Origin: CAZMXI01 sp964570205 | Lineage (GTDB): Bacteria > Planctomycetota > Phycisphaerae > Tepidisphaerales > Tepidisphaeraceae | NCBI GenBank assembly: GCA_964570205.1 | Contig: CAZMXI010000202.1 | Span: 1 to 8,224 of the forward strand | Reading direction: 5' to 3' | DNA: 8,224 bases | Shown here: in pieces, positions 1 to 6,484 of the stretch | Numbering within the stretch: position 1 is the first letter of the stretch | Layout: every line of letters starts with the position of its first letter | Notes under the pieces: model-generated | The model's database searches: none | Told to the model about the DNA's origin: nothing | What the model saw: only the letters and a program-made list of their open reading frames with translations | Position numbers and translations under genes: made by a program

Positions 1-1
1 C

Positions 2-763
2 TTCATCGACGCCGAGCATGCCCTGGATCCCTCCTGGGCCAAGCGACTTGGCGTGCAACTTAATGACCTCATGGTCTCCCAGCCCGATACCGGCGAGCAG
101 GCGCTGGAAATCTGCGAGTTGCTCGTGCGGTCCAACGCGGTGGATGTGATCGTCATCGACTCGGTCGCCGCCCTGATCCCTCGCGCGGAAATTGAGGGCG
201 AGATGGGCGACAGCCACATGGGACTTCAAGCGCGGCTGATGAGCCAGGCGTTGCGGAAGCTCACCGGCGCCATCAGCAAGAGCCGCTGCACGGTCATTTT
301 CATCAACCAGATCCGCGAGAAGATCGGCGTCATGTTTGGCAATCCTGAGACCACGCCGGGCGGGCGGGCGCTGAAGTTCTACGCCTCGGTGCGTATCGAT
401 GTGCGGCGGACCAGCACGATCAAAGAGGCTGAAACATCGGTTGGCTCGCGCACGCGAGCCCGCGTGGTCAAGAACAAGATCGCCCCGCCGTTCCGCGAGG
501 CCGAGTTCGACATCATGTTTGACCGGGGCATCAGCTACGAGGGAGACTTGCTGGATCTGGCGACGCTTGCCAACATTGTGGAGAAGTCGGGCGCGTGGTA
601 CACCTACAGAGGCACGCGGCTCGGCCAGGGGCGTGAGAATTCCAAGCAATTCCTGTCCGAGCACAAGGACCTTGCCGCGGAACTGCGGCAGGCGATTCTG
701 GAGAACAAAGGCCTTGCGGCGGCGAAGCGTGCGACCGAGGCGCCGGCCGGTGCGGAGGAGTAG
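2..763 (+). CDS. recA: RecA recombinase, 5' end cut off by the window
   Basis: This is the C-terminal 253 residues of RecA, the cytoplasmic ATP-dependent strand-exchange protein that drives homologous recombination and induces the SOS response. The frame is open from base 2 and starts at FIDAEHALDP, which contains the catalytic Glu of RecA (E96 in E. coli). It continues through the SQPDTGEQALEI segment, the Walker B strand (VIVIDSVAAL), the GDSHMGLQAR segment, and the L2 DNA-binding loop region (FINQIREKIGVMFGNPETT). The VKNKIAPPF and GRENSKQFL motifs of the C-terminal domain follow. The Walker A P-loop and N-terminal helix lie outside the window. The GTG at 53 is internal, not the true start. 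The tail is short, Ala-rich and ends in two Glu, as in many RecA proteins. A hairpin terminator follows within 40 bp. Confidence 0.97.
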   Translation, partial: FIDAEHALDPSWAKRLGVQLNDLMVSQPDTGEQALEICELLVRSNAVDVIVIDSVAALIPRAEIEGEMGDSHMGLQARLMSQALRKLTGAISKSRCTVIFINQIREKIGVMFGNPETTPGGRALKFYASVRIDVRRTSTIKEAETSVGSRTRARVVKNKIAPPFREAEFDIMFDRGISYEGDLLDLATLANIVEKSGAWYTYRGTRLGQGRENSKQFLSEHKDLAAELRQAILENKGLAAAKRATEAPAGAEE

Positions 764-800
764 TCCCGCCCGGATTCCATGCCGACAGTGGATTCTTCAG

Positions 801-827
801 AGGCGGCCCGTCAAGGGCCGCCTTTGT
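801..827 (+). terminator. Rho-independent-type terminator after recA
   Basis: A perfect 9-bp stem (AGGCGGCCC at 801-809 and GGGCCGCCT at 815-823) encloses the 5-nt loop GTCAA and runs into TTTGTC. The T tract is short. The site lies 37 bp after the recA stop and before the MFS start, so it probably separates the two transcripts. Confidence 0.7.
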
Positions 828-840
828 CAGGATTGGCGGC

Positions 841-856
841 CGGTGCCGCGGCACCG
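841..856. repeat. Perfect 16-bp palindrome upstream of the MFS gene
   Basis: CGGTGCCGCGGCACCG is fully self-complementary (8-bp arms, no spacer) and ends 16 bp before the MFS start codon. It could be an operator for a dimeric repressor, or an RNA hairpin that masks the weak ribosome-binding region. In such GC-rich DNA it could also be chance. No known regulator consensus is recognised. Confidence 0.4.
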
Positions 857-872
857 CCGGACGTGAGTTGCT

Positions 873-2090
873 ATGCGTCATATCACCCTGGCCCTCTGCA
901 CGCTCCTGCACGCGTTTACCCACGCATTCCATGCCGTGCTGATTCCGCTGTACCTGCTCATGCAGGCTGACCTGAACCGGCCGGGTGTGCGCTCGATCGC
1001 GTTGATCGTCAGCGCTTATAACTTCGTTTATTTCCTCTTGAGCTATCCGGCGGGCATCCTGGCTGATCACTCCAACCGCCGGATGCTGCTGGGTCTCGGG
1101 CTGGTCGGCAATTCGCTCGCATTCGTGCTGATGGCGATGACGCACCAGTACGGGGTCATTCTGTTGCTGGGCCTCATGGCCGGCCTCTTCGGGACGTTGT
1201 ATCACCCGGCCGCCAACGCCCTCGTGCCGGCGCATTACCCCAGGCATCCGGGAATGGTGATCGGCATCATGGGCATGGGTTCGGGCGTCGGCTTCTTCGT
1301 TGGCTCGCAATACGCCGGTTGGCGGGCGGATACGGTTGCTCAGACCCTCTGGCCGATGGCGAGCTGGCAGGCGCCGTGCGCCGAATTGGGACTCGTGGGC
1401 ATTGCCGCGGGGCTGGCGTTCTTGTTGCTGGCACGCGAGGTGCCGCATGCCGCAGCGCGTCGTCCGCGCACACCGATGGGCAAAGGAATGCGCCGTCGCG
1501 TGCTGGCTGTCGCGGCAGTGCTGGGCTGGCGCGACTTTGCCGGGGTGGCCACATCAACCCTGGTGAGCATCTACCTCCAGAAAGCCCACGGCTATACCCT
1601 GAAGCAGACGGGTTGGATTCTGGGCGCCATGGGACTGCTCAGCGTGATCGTCACGCCGCTGGGCGTGTGGGTGACCGGGCGAGGCCGACGGCTCCCGGGA
1701 TTGGCCATGGTGCTGATCTGCGGCGCGGCGGTCCTCGCGACAGTGCCGCATGTGCCCCGTGCAGGCATTCTGCCGATCCTGGCGCTGTATCAGATATTCT
1801 TGTTGGGGAGTTTCGCCGTGGGCGAAGTGGCGGTCGTGGAACTCGTCGATCGCGCCATCCGCGGCCGGGCCGTCGGGCTGCTGCTGACGGTGTCGGGAAC
1901 GCTTGGCTCCATCGCCCCGTATATTGTCGGGGCCTGGGTTGATACGCTGGGTCAGGCGGCAATGAAGCCCTCGGGCTACTACATGCCGTTTGCCGTGCTT
2001 GCGGGGCTAATGGCTTTTTCGTCGCTGGCGACTCGGCTGATGCCGCGTCTTCGGCGACCGACGCCTACACTGGAACCGCCACCGGCGTGA
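873..2090 (+). CDS. Major facilitator superfamily transporter (substrate unknown)
   Basis: This is a 405-aa inner-membrane protein with the length and hydrophobic pattern of a 12-helix MFS permease. The loop between helices 2 and 3 carries the MFS signature as AGILADHSNRR (about residues 60-70). Helix 4 carries LFGTLYHPAANALVP, which resembles the FHPA/YHPA segment of the fosmidomycin-resistance-like (Fsr) branch of MFS exporters. A Gly-rich helix 5 (GIMGMGSGVGFFVG) follows. A basic central loop (about residues 190-212, rich in Arg) separates the two six-helix halves. The ATG at 873 gives the N-terminal first helix directly and has only a weak Shine-Dalgarno (GTGAG). The gene stands alone: a terminator precedes it, and the next gene converges on it with a 13-bp gap. 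Drug or small-molecule export is a guess from the Fsr-like motif. Confidence 0.88.
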   Translation: MRHITLALCTLLHAFTHAFHAVLIPLYLLMQADLNRPGVRSIALIVSAYNFVYFLLSYPAGILADHSNRRMLLGLGLVGNSLAFVLMAMTHQYGVILLLGLMAGLFGTLYHPAANALVPAHYPRHPGMVIGIMGMGSGVGFFVGSQYAGWRADTVAQTLWPMASWQAPCAELGLVGIAAGLAFLLLAREVPHAAARRPRTPMGKGMRRRVLAVAAVLGWRDFAGVATSTLVSIYLQKAHGYTLKQTGWILGAMGLLSVIVTPLGVWVTGRGRRLPGLAMVLICGAAVLATVPHVPRAGILPILALYQIFLLGSFAVGEVAVVELVDRAIRGRAVGLLLTVSGTLGSIAPYIVGAWVDTLGQAAMKPSGYYMPFAVLAGLMAFSSLATRLMPRLRRPTPTLEPPPA

Positions 2091-2103
2091 ACACGTGCGG
2101 TTA

Positions 2104-2838
2104 TCATTCGCGAATCGTACCGTCGGTCCCCACGATGACGCTCTGGACCGGGATATTGTCGCGCCCGGCCTCTGCCACGGCCATCTGCACCAAGCGAAGG
2201 ATCCCGGTGCAGCAGGGCACCTCCATATGGGCAACCGTCACAGACCTGACGCCGCCGGCGAAGATGCCCGCCAGCTTCTGGACGTATGGGCGCACGTCAT
2301 CCAGTTTCGGGCAGGCGATTGCCAGACGCTTGCCGGCCAGCATGCGTTCATGGAAATCGGGATAGGCAAACGGGACGCAATCGGCCGCAATCAGCACGTC
2401 CGCATCCTGCCAGAGCGGCCCGCCCGGCGGGAGCAGGGCCAATTGCACCGGCCACTGGTTGAGCCTCGCGCGGCTACTGCCCGGCCGCTGTGCCGGAGCG
2501 CTGTCCTGCGGCTGCATGACCTTCAGCCGCGAGCCGGGACAGCCGGCGTGCCCGTGGGCGTGCATCTGCTGGACAGGGGGGTGATGGCGGGCTGCCAGGT
2601 GGCGCTCAACCGCCTCTTCGTCGAAACCTTCGGCTTCACGCTCCTCGACGCGAATGGCGTCCATCGGACAGTGGCCGAGGCATGCACCCAGCCCATCGCA
2701 GAGGTTATCCGCCACGAGCCGGGCCTTGCCGTTCACGATCCTGATGGCGCCTTCGGCACAGCTTGGGATACATTCGCCGCAGCCGTTACACTTCTCTTCG
2801 TCGATGTGGACGATTTTGCGAAGCGTTTTGGTGGTCAT
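2104..2838 (-). CDS. Two-cluster 4Fe-4S ferredoxin-like protein with a Cys-rich C-terminal domain
   Basis: This is a 244-aa cytoplasmic iron-sulfur protein. A full 4Fe-4S motif lies at C17-x2-C20-x2-C23-x3-C27. A second motif (CDGLGACLGHCP) has C47, C53 and C57-Pro, but Leu50 stands where the usual second cysteine would be. A His-rich linker with CPGS (H93, H95, H97, C100) leads to a C-terminal domain (about 128-244) with AADC (C154), ACPKLDD (C176) and VPCC (C209, C210). I recognise this architecture as a family of ferredoxin-like proteins of anaerobes, some encoded near hybrid-cluster-protein genes and FNR/CRP-type regulators. Its reaction is not established to my knowledge. The frame stays open upstream to 3579, but the start at 2838 is chosen because MTTKTLRKIVHIDEEKC begins the ferredoxin fold and the extension is a shadow of the divergent gene. 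There is no Shine-Dalgarno. An FNR-type box and extended -10 lie just upstream. Confidence 0.88.
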   Translation of the reverse strand: MTTKTLRKIVHIDEEKCNGCGECIPSCAEGAIRIVNGKARLVADNLCDGLGACLGHCPMDAIRVEEREAEGFDEEAVERHLAARHHPPVQQMHAHGHAGCPGSRLKVMQPQDSAPAQRPGSSRARLNQWPVQLALLPPGGPLWQDADVLIAADCVPFAYPDFHERMLAGKRLAIACPKLDDVRPYVQKLAGIFAGGVRSVTVAHMEVPCCTGILRLVQMAVAEAGRDNIPVQSVIVGTDGTIRE

Positions 2839-2844
2839 GAACGC

Positions 2845-2853
2845 ATCATGCCA
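2845..2853 (-). promoter_or_regulatory. Extended -10 element for the Fe-S protein gene
   Basis: Read on the minus strand, this is TGGCATGAT: TGn followed by CATGAT, which matches TATAAT at 4 of 6 positions. If the hexamer spans -12 to -7, transcription starts at 2838, the A of the ATG. The upstream FNR-type box is then centred exactly at -41.5. No Shine-Dalgarno is visible, so a leaderless or near-leaderless mRNA is possible. Confidence 0.45.
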
Positions 2854-2872
2854 TGACTTCGGCTGACTTGCC

Positions 2873-2886
2873 TTGATCTGGATCAA
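2873..2886 (-). promoter_or_regulatory. FNR/CRP-family operator (Anr/Dnr/FixK-type box)
   Basis: TTGATCTGGATCAA is a perfect match to the FNR/Anr/FixK half-sites TTGAT-N4-ATCAA. The symmetry extends one base each side (C at 2872, G at 2887). It lies in the 159-bp divergent intergenic region, centred at 2879.5, which is 41.5 bp upstream of the Fe-S gene start codon. This is the canonical class II activator spacing if transcription starts at the ATG. A good -10 is present in that orientation (2845-2853). At the matching distance toward the FG-GAP gene the sequence is TTGCGC, a poor -10, so the Fe-S gene is the likelier target. The regulator is not encoded in the window. Confidence 0.75.
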
Positions 2887-2997
2887 GCCGGTGACGGTAT
2901 CGAGCAGTTTGCGCGGCAACGTGCCTTTTCTTGGCATGCCCTGCCGGCTAAGATGGCCATCGGTGGGTATCCGGCGGGCGTTAAACGGAGAATAGTT

Positions 2998-4029
2998 ATG
3001 AAAGCGCGACATGTGCTGATCGCGGCGGCGATTGGAATGGGGGCGGTGGGCTGGGCCAGCGCGGCGGTCCAGTTGCAGCCGGGACAGAAGCTGATGGCGG
3101 GCGGGCAGCCGATTGATGACCAGCGCCTCGGGCATTTCGTGCCCACGGTGGCCGACTGGAACGGCGACGGCAAGAAGGACCTGATCGTCGGCTCGTTTGC
3201 CGGCGAGCCCGGCAACGTCAGGCTCTACCTGAACATAGGGACGGACGCCGAGCCGAAGTTCGACAAGGGCGCCGTCATGGAGGCATCCGGCGTGCCGATC
3301 AAATTGAGCGGTGGCTGATGCGTCGGGGCGTATCCACAGGTTGTGGATTTCAATAACGACGGTCTGAAGGATCTGGTGGCGGGCGACACGGAAGGGCATG
3401 TCTGGTTCTTCGCCAACAACGGGACGCCGACGCAGCCCAGGCTGGCGGCGGGCGTGAGAATGTCGGCGGAGGGAACCCAGATCAAGGGCACATCGCCACG
3501 CTATGAGAAAGGTCCGGATGGCGCTTACCGGGCGGTCGCCAATGCCAAGGATGTGATGGGGATTTACTCCAAGCTGCACGTGGCGGACTGGGATGGGGAT
3601 GGCCTGCTGGATGTGCTGGTGGGCCAGGATTCTCCGCAGGGCCAGAGCAACATCGTCTGGTACCGCAACGTCGGCACTGCGAAGGAACCGAAACTCGCGG
3701 CGGCAGTGGTTCTGGACATCCTCAAGCAGCCGTTGTCCCGGCCATCTCCGTATGTGGTGGACTGGGATGGCGACGGCAAGCGTGACCTGCTCCTGGGCCT
3801 TGAGATGAACGGCGTGATGTTCCTGAAGAACAACGGAACGGACGAAAAGCCGGCGTTTGCCGCGCCCGAGAAGGTCGAGCTGCCAGGCTTCGACCCCAAG
3901 TGCTACCGATGCCGGGTGACGGTGACCGACTGGAACAATGACGGAAAGCTGGACCTCCTGATCGGGACGTTTTATTCATCAGAGCAGAACAAGCTCGGGG
4001 GGAATGTGTGGTTGTTCCTGAGGAAGTAA
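2998..4029 (+). CDS. Exported FG-GAP/VCBS repeat protein, candidate selenoprotein (TGA at 3316-3318 read as Sec)
   Basis: This is a 343-aa protein if the single in-frame TGA is read through. The ATG at 2998 is preferred over the one at 2953. It has a Shine-Dalgarno (ACGGAG, 7-nt spacing), and it starts a signal peptide (MKARHVLIAAAIGMG, AxA cleavage near residue 22). The mature part holds five FG-GAP/VCBS units with Ca-binding-type loops starting at D53 (DWNGDGKKDL), D117 (DFNNDGLKDL), D197 (DWDGDGLLDV), D255 (DWDGDGKRDL) and D311 (DWNNDGKLDL). Each is followed by an N-x-GT turn or a closing strand, as in a beta-propeller. The TGA is codon 107, in the strand before the second unit. The repeat pattern continues in the same frame after it, with no other stop. 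Codon 108 is Cys, giving a Sec-Cys pair. The only other cysteines are C302 and C305 (CxxC), before the fifth unit. A SECIS-like hairpin follows the TGA. The alternative is a recent nonsense mutation. The function is unknown. Confidence 0.8.
3332..3348 (+). promoter_or_regulatory. Putative bacterial SECIS element
   Basis: ATCCACAGGTTGTGGAT folds into a perfect 7-bp stem with the apical loop GGU (or 6 bp with AGGUU). The loop begins 21 nt after the in-frame TGA (3316-3318). Bacterial SECIS elements are described as a stem-loop just 3' of the UGA, with a small apical loop having G in its first two positions, about 16-37 nt from the codon. The E. coli fdhF element also shows GGU in its loop. The hairpin lies inside coding sequence (codons for YPQVVD). 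I see no bulged U in the stem like the one E. coli SelB contacts. Confidence 0.7.
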
Positions 4030-4059
4030 CCACCCGCGTTTCAACCACGAACGAACCAT

Positions 4060-4088
4060 GGCCCGGGCCCGACGCCCGGGCCTTTCTT
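4060..4088 (+). terminator. Rho-independent terminator after the FG-GAP gene
   Basis: A perfect 9-bp stem (GGCCCGGGC at 4060-4068 and GCCCGGGCC at 4074-4082) encloses the loop CCGAC and is followed by TTTCTT. It sits 30 bp after the TAA stop and is the clearest terminator in the window. Its presence supports the idea that the gene upstream is a functional unit ending here. Confidence 0.85.
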
Positions 4089-4140
4089 ATGCGGCGGCCG
4101 GCATCAGGGCCGTCGACCACAACGGGCAGGCCGGGCGAGA

Positions 4141-4169
4141 TTGACCCCGCATCAACTCTTGCCGAAGAT
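4141..4169 (+). promoter_or_regulatory. Weak candidate promoter for the hydrolase gene
   Basis: TTGACC (4141-4146) is followed after 17 bp by GAAGAT (4164-4169). The -35 is good (5 of 6) and the -10 is poor (3 of 6). It lies between the preceding terminator and the hydrolase start, 83 bp before the ATG. It is the best sigma-70-like pair I see in this intergenic region, but it may be chance. Confidence 0.25.
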
Positions 4170-4252
4170 GCCGCTCTGGACTCCGCTGCGGAACAGGGCC
4201 TGGAAATGCGTTTCCCTGCAACGTGGCGCCCTTGACGAGGAGCGGTACACCC

Positions 4253-6439
4253 ATGTGCAGATGCCTTCTGGCGCTCGCGATCTGTATGTTCGCCGGCGGA
4301 AGCAGCCTTGCAGCAGGCTCGATCGAGGATCTGCCGCCCGAGCAGCGTGGCCGCGCTGGCCGCGACTGGCTCGTCGCCGCAGTCGATCAGCGCGCTGGTG
4401 TCTTCCGCACCGGGAATCCCAACGAAATCGTCCTGACGAACGGCCTGGTCCGTCGCGTTTTCCGCGTTGCCCCGAACTTCGCCACGGTCGCGCTGGACAA
4501 CCTCAGTACCGGCCAGTCGCTGCTCCGCGGCGTCAAGCCCGAAGCCACAGTCACCATCGATGACAAGGAGTGCGCTGTTGGCGGCCTGCTGGGCCAGCCC
4601 AACTACGCCTATCTGCTCCCCGAGTGGCTCGACAGGATGACCGCTGATCCTGCTGCATTCCAATTCGCCGGCTTCGAGGTCGGCAAGACGAAGGAGCGCT
4701 TCCCCTGGAAGCGCGTGCGCCACTGCGCAGATCTGCCCTGGCCGCCTCCAGGCGTCAGCCTGACTGTCACGTTCAAGCCGCCGGCCGATCTTTCCCCATC
4801 GCTCGGCCTCCAAGTGCATTACGAGCTGTACGATGGCATTCCGCTGATGTGCAAGTGGTTCACGCTGGCAAACGGCTCCGACAAGCCCATCCGCCTCCAG
4901 AAGTTCACCAGCGAGATCCTGGCCGCCGTCGAGGAGTCTTCCTCGGTGGAGCAGACATCCATCGAGGTGCCCCGCGCCATTCAGGTGGAAAGCGACTATG
5001 CGTTCCTCGGGTCCGATGCCCAGGGCGCCAACAAGGTCGTCCATTGGGTTGCCGATCCCCAGTATGCCACTCAGGTCAACTACGCCCGCACCACGCGATG
5101 CCTGCTCGAGTGCCGCCCGCCCCTCGGCCCCGACCAGATCATTGCCCCCAATCAGCGCTTCGAGTCCTTCCGCACGTTTGTGCTCATCCATGACAGCACG
5201 GATCGCGAACGCCGCGGCCTGGCCCAGCGGCGGATGTACCGCACGCTGGCGCCCTGGGTCACCGAGAACCCAACCATGCTGCATGTCGTCTCGGTGGATC
5301 CCAAGGTCGTCAAGGCGGCCATCGACCAGTGTGCCGATGTCGGGTTTGAGATGGTCATCCTCTCCTTCGGATCCGGCCTGAACATGGAGAATGCCAGCGA
5401 GCGCAACATCGCCCGCTTCAAGGAACTGGCCGACTACGCCCGCGCCAAGGGCGTCGAACTGGGCGGCTACTCTCTTTTGGCAAGCAGGTCCGTTGGCCCC
5501 GACCATGACGTCATCGATCCCAAGACCAGCAAGCCCGGCGGCGCAGCCTTTGGCTCTTCCCCGTGTTTGATGAGCCAGTGGGGCCTTGACTACTTCACCG
5601 CCATCGAGCGGTTCATCACCGGTACCGGCTTCACCCTCCTGGAGCACGATGGCTCCTACCCGGGCGACATCTGCGCCAGCACCAGGCACCCTGGCCACCG
5701 CAGCCTTGAAGATTCCCAGTGGCCGCAGTGGCGGAAGACCACCGATCTCTACCGATGGTGTCGCGCCAACGGCATCTTCCTCAACGTGCCCGACTGGTAC
5801 TTCCTCAACGGCTCCAACAAGACAGGCATGGGATATCGCGAAACAAACTGGTCGCTGCCTCGCGCCCAGCAGATCATCCACGGCCGGCAGAATATCTTCG
5901 ACGGCACCTGGGAGAAGACCCCGAGCATGGGTTGGATGTTCTGCCCCCTCACGCAATACCACGGCGGTGGGGCGGCCGCCACGATCGAGCCGCTCTCCGA
6001 GCACCTCGATGCCTACGAAGCCCACCTCGCCAACAACTTCGGCTGCGGCGTGCAGGCCTGCTACCGCGGGTTCCGCCTTCATGACACCGACAAGACGCGC
6101 GCCGTCGTGAAGAAATGGGTTGATTTCTACAAGAAGCATCGCGGCATCCTCGATTCCGACATCATTCACGTGCGGCGGGCCGACGGCCGGGACATGGACT
6201 GCATGATGCACGTCAACCCGCGCCTCACGCACAAGGGCCTGGCCATGGTGTTCAACCCCACGGATCGGCTTCTCAGGCGAACTCTGCGCCTTCCCCTCTA
6301 CTACACCGGACTCACCGACACCGCCTCCATCCGCCGCGAAGAAGGCCCAACACGGCAGTACAAGCTCGACCGCCAGCACAACGTGGACATCGACATCGAG
6401 ATCCAGCCGCACAGCGCCACCTGGTTCATCATCGAGTGA
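4253..6439 (+). CDS. Exported glycoside-hydrolase-like protein with a TIM barrel (alpha-galactosidase-like)
   Basis: This is a 728-aa protein starting at the ATG at 4253. GAGGAG lies 10 bp upstream, and the first residues form a signal peptide (MCRCLLALAICMFAG, cleavage near AA-G22). The earlier GTG at 4223 would only add ten residues in front of it. Residues about 25-335 look like a beta-sandwich domain (NGLVRRVFRV, VHYELYDGIPLMCKWF). From about 340 a TIM-barrel-like region begins (LHVVSVDPKVVKAAIDQC, VGFEMVILSFGSG, ARAKGVELGGYSLL). It includes FTLLEHDGSYPGD, where D466 is the best candidate nucleophile by position on a strand end, as in clan GH-D enzymes. A C-terminal beta domain ends IQPHSATWFIIE. 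I cannot assign a CAZy family. Action on an alpha-linked glycan in the periplasm or outside the cell is an inference. The reductase gene follows 45 bp downstream with no terminator between, suggesting co-transcription. Confidence 0.75.
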   Translation: MCRCLLALAICMFAGGSSLAAGSIEDLPPEQRGRAGRDWLVAAVDQRAGVFRTGNPNEIVLTNGLVRRVFRVAPNFATVALDNLSTGQSLLRGVKPEATVTIDDKECAVGGLLGQPNYAYLLPEWLDRMTADPAAFQFAGFEVGKTKERFPWKRVRHCADLPWPPPGVSLTVTFKPPADLSPSLGLQVHYELYDGIPLMCKWFTLANGSDKPIRLQKFTSEILAAVEESSSVEQTSIEVPRAIQVESDYAFLGSDAQGANKVVHWVADPQYATQVNYARTTRCLLECRPPLGPDQIIAPNQRFESFRTFVLIHDSTDRERRGLAQRRMYRTLAPWVTENPTMLHVVSVDPKVVKAAIDQCADVGFEMVILSFGSGLNMENASERNIARFKELADYARAKGVELGGYSLLASRSVGPDHDVIDPKTSKPGGAAFGSSPCLMSQWGLDYFTAIERFITGTGFTLLEHDGSYPGDICASTRHPGHRSLEDSQWPQWRKTTDLYRWCRANGIFLNVPDWYFLNGSNKTGMGYRETNWSLPRAQQIIHGRQNIFDGTWEKTPSMGWMFCPLTQYHGGGAAATIEPLSEHLDAYEAHLANNFGCGVQACYRGFRLHDTDKTRAVVKKWVDFYKKHRGILDSDIIHVRRADGRDMDCMMHVNPRLTHKGLAMVFNPTDRLLRRTLRLPLYYTGLTDTASIRREEGPTRQYKLDRQHNVDIDIEIQPHSATWFIIE

Positions 6440-6484
6440 AGTTCCTACAATGGGTGGCGACGTCCAGGCAGATAAGGAAACGAC

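Noticed and set aside
2931..2946. Possible sigma-54 promoter (TTGGCATGCCCTGC) before the FG-GAP gene
   Set aside because: The GG to GC spacing is 8 bp instead of the 10 bp that sigma-54 promoters require.
2953..2997. Upstream ATG as the start of the FG-GAP protein
   Set aside because: It would bury the signal peptide behind 15 polar residues and lacks a Shine-Dalgarno. The ATG at 2998 has ACGGAG at 7 nt and starts the signal peptide directly.
3316..3318. TGA read as a simple nonsense mutation (pseudogene)
   Set aside because: This is not excluded, but it is less likely. No other lesion is present, the repeats are intact on both sides, the next codon is Cys, and a SECIS-like hairpin follows at the expected distance.
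2839..3579. N-terminal extension of the Fe-S protein to 491 aa
   Set aside because: The extension is antisense to the FG-GAP gene and crosses the intergenic FNR box. The ferredoxin fold begins at the ATG at 2838.
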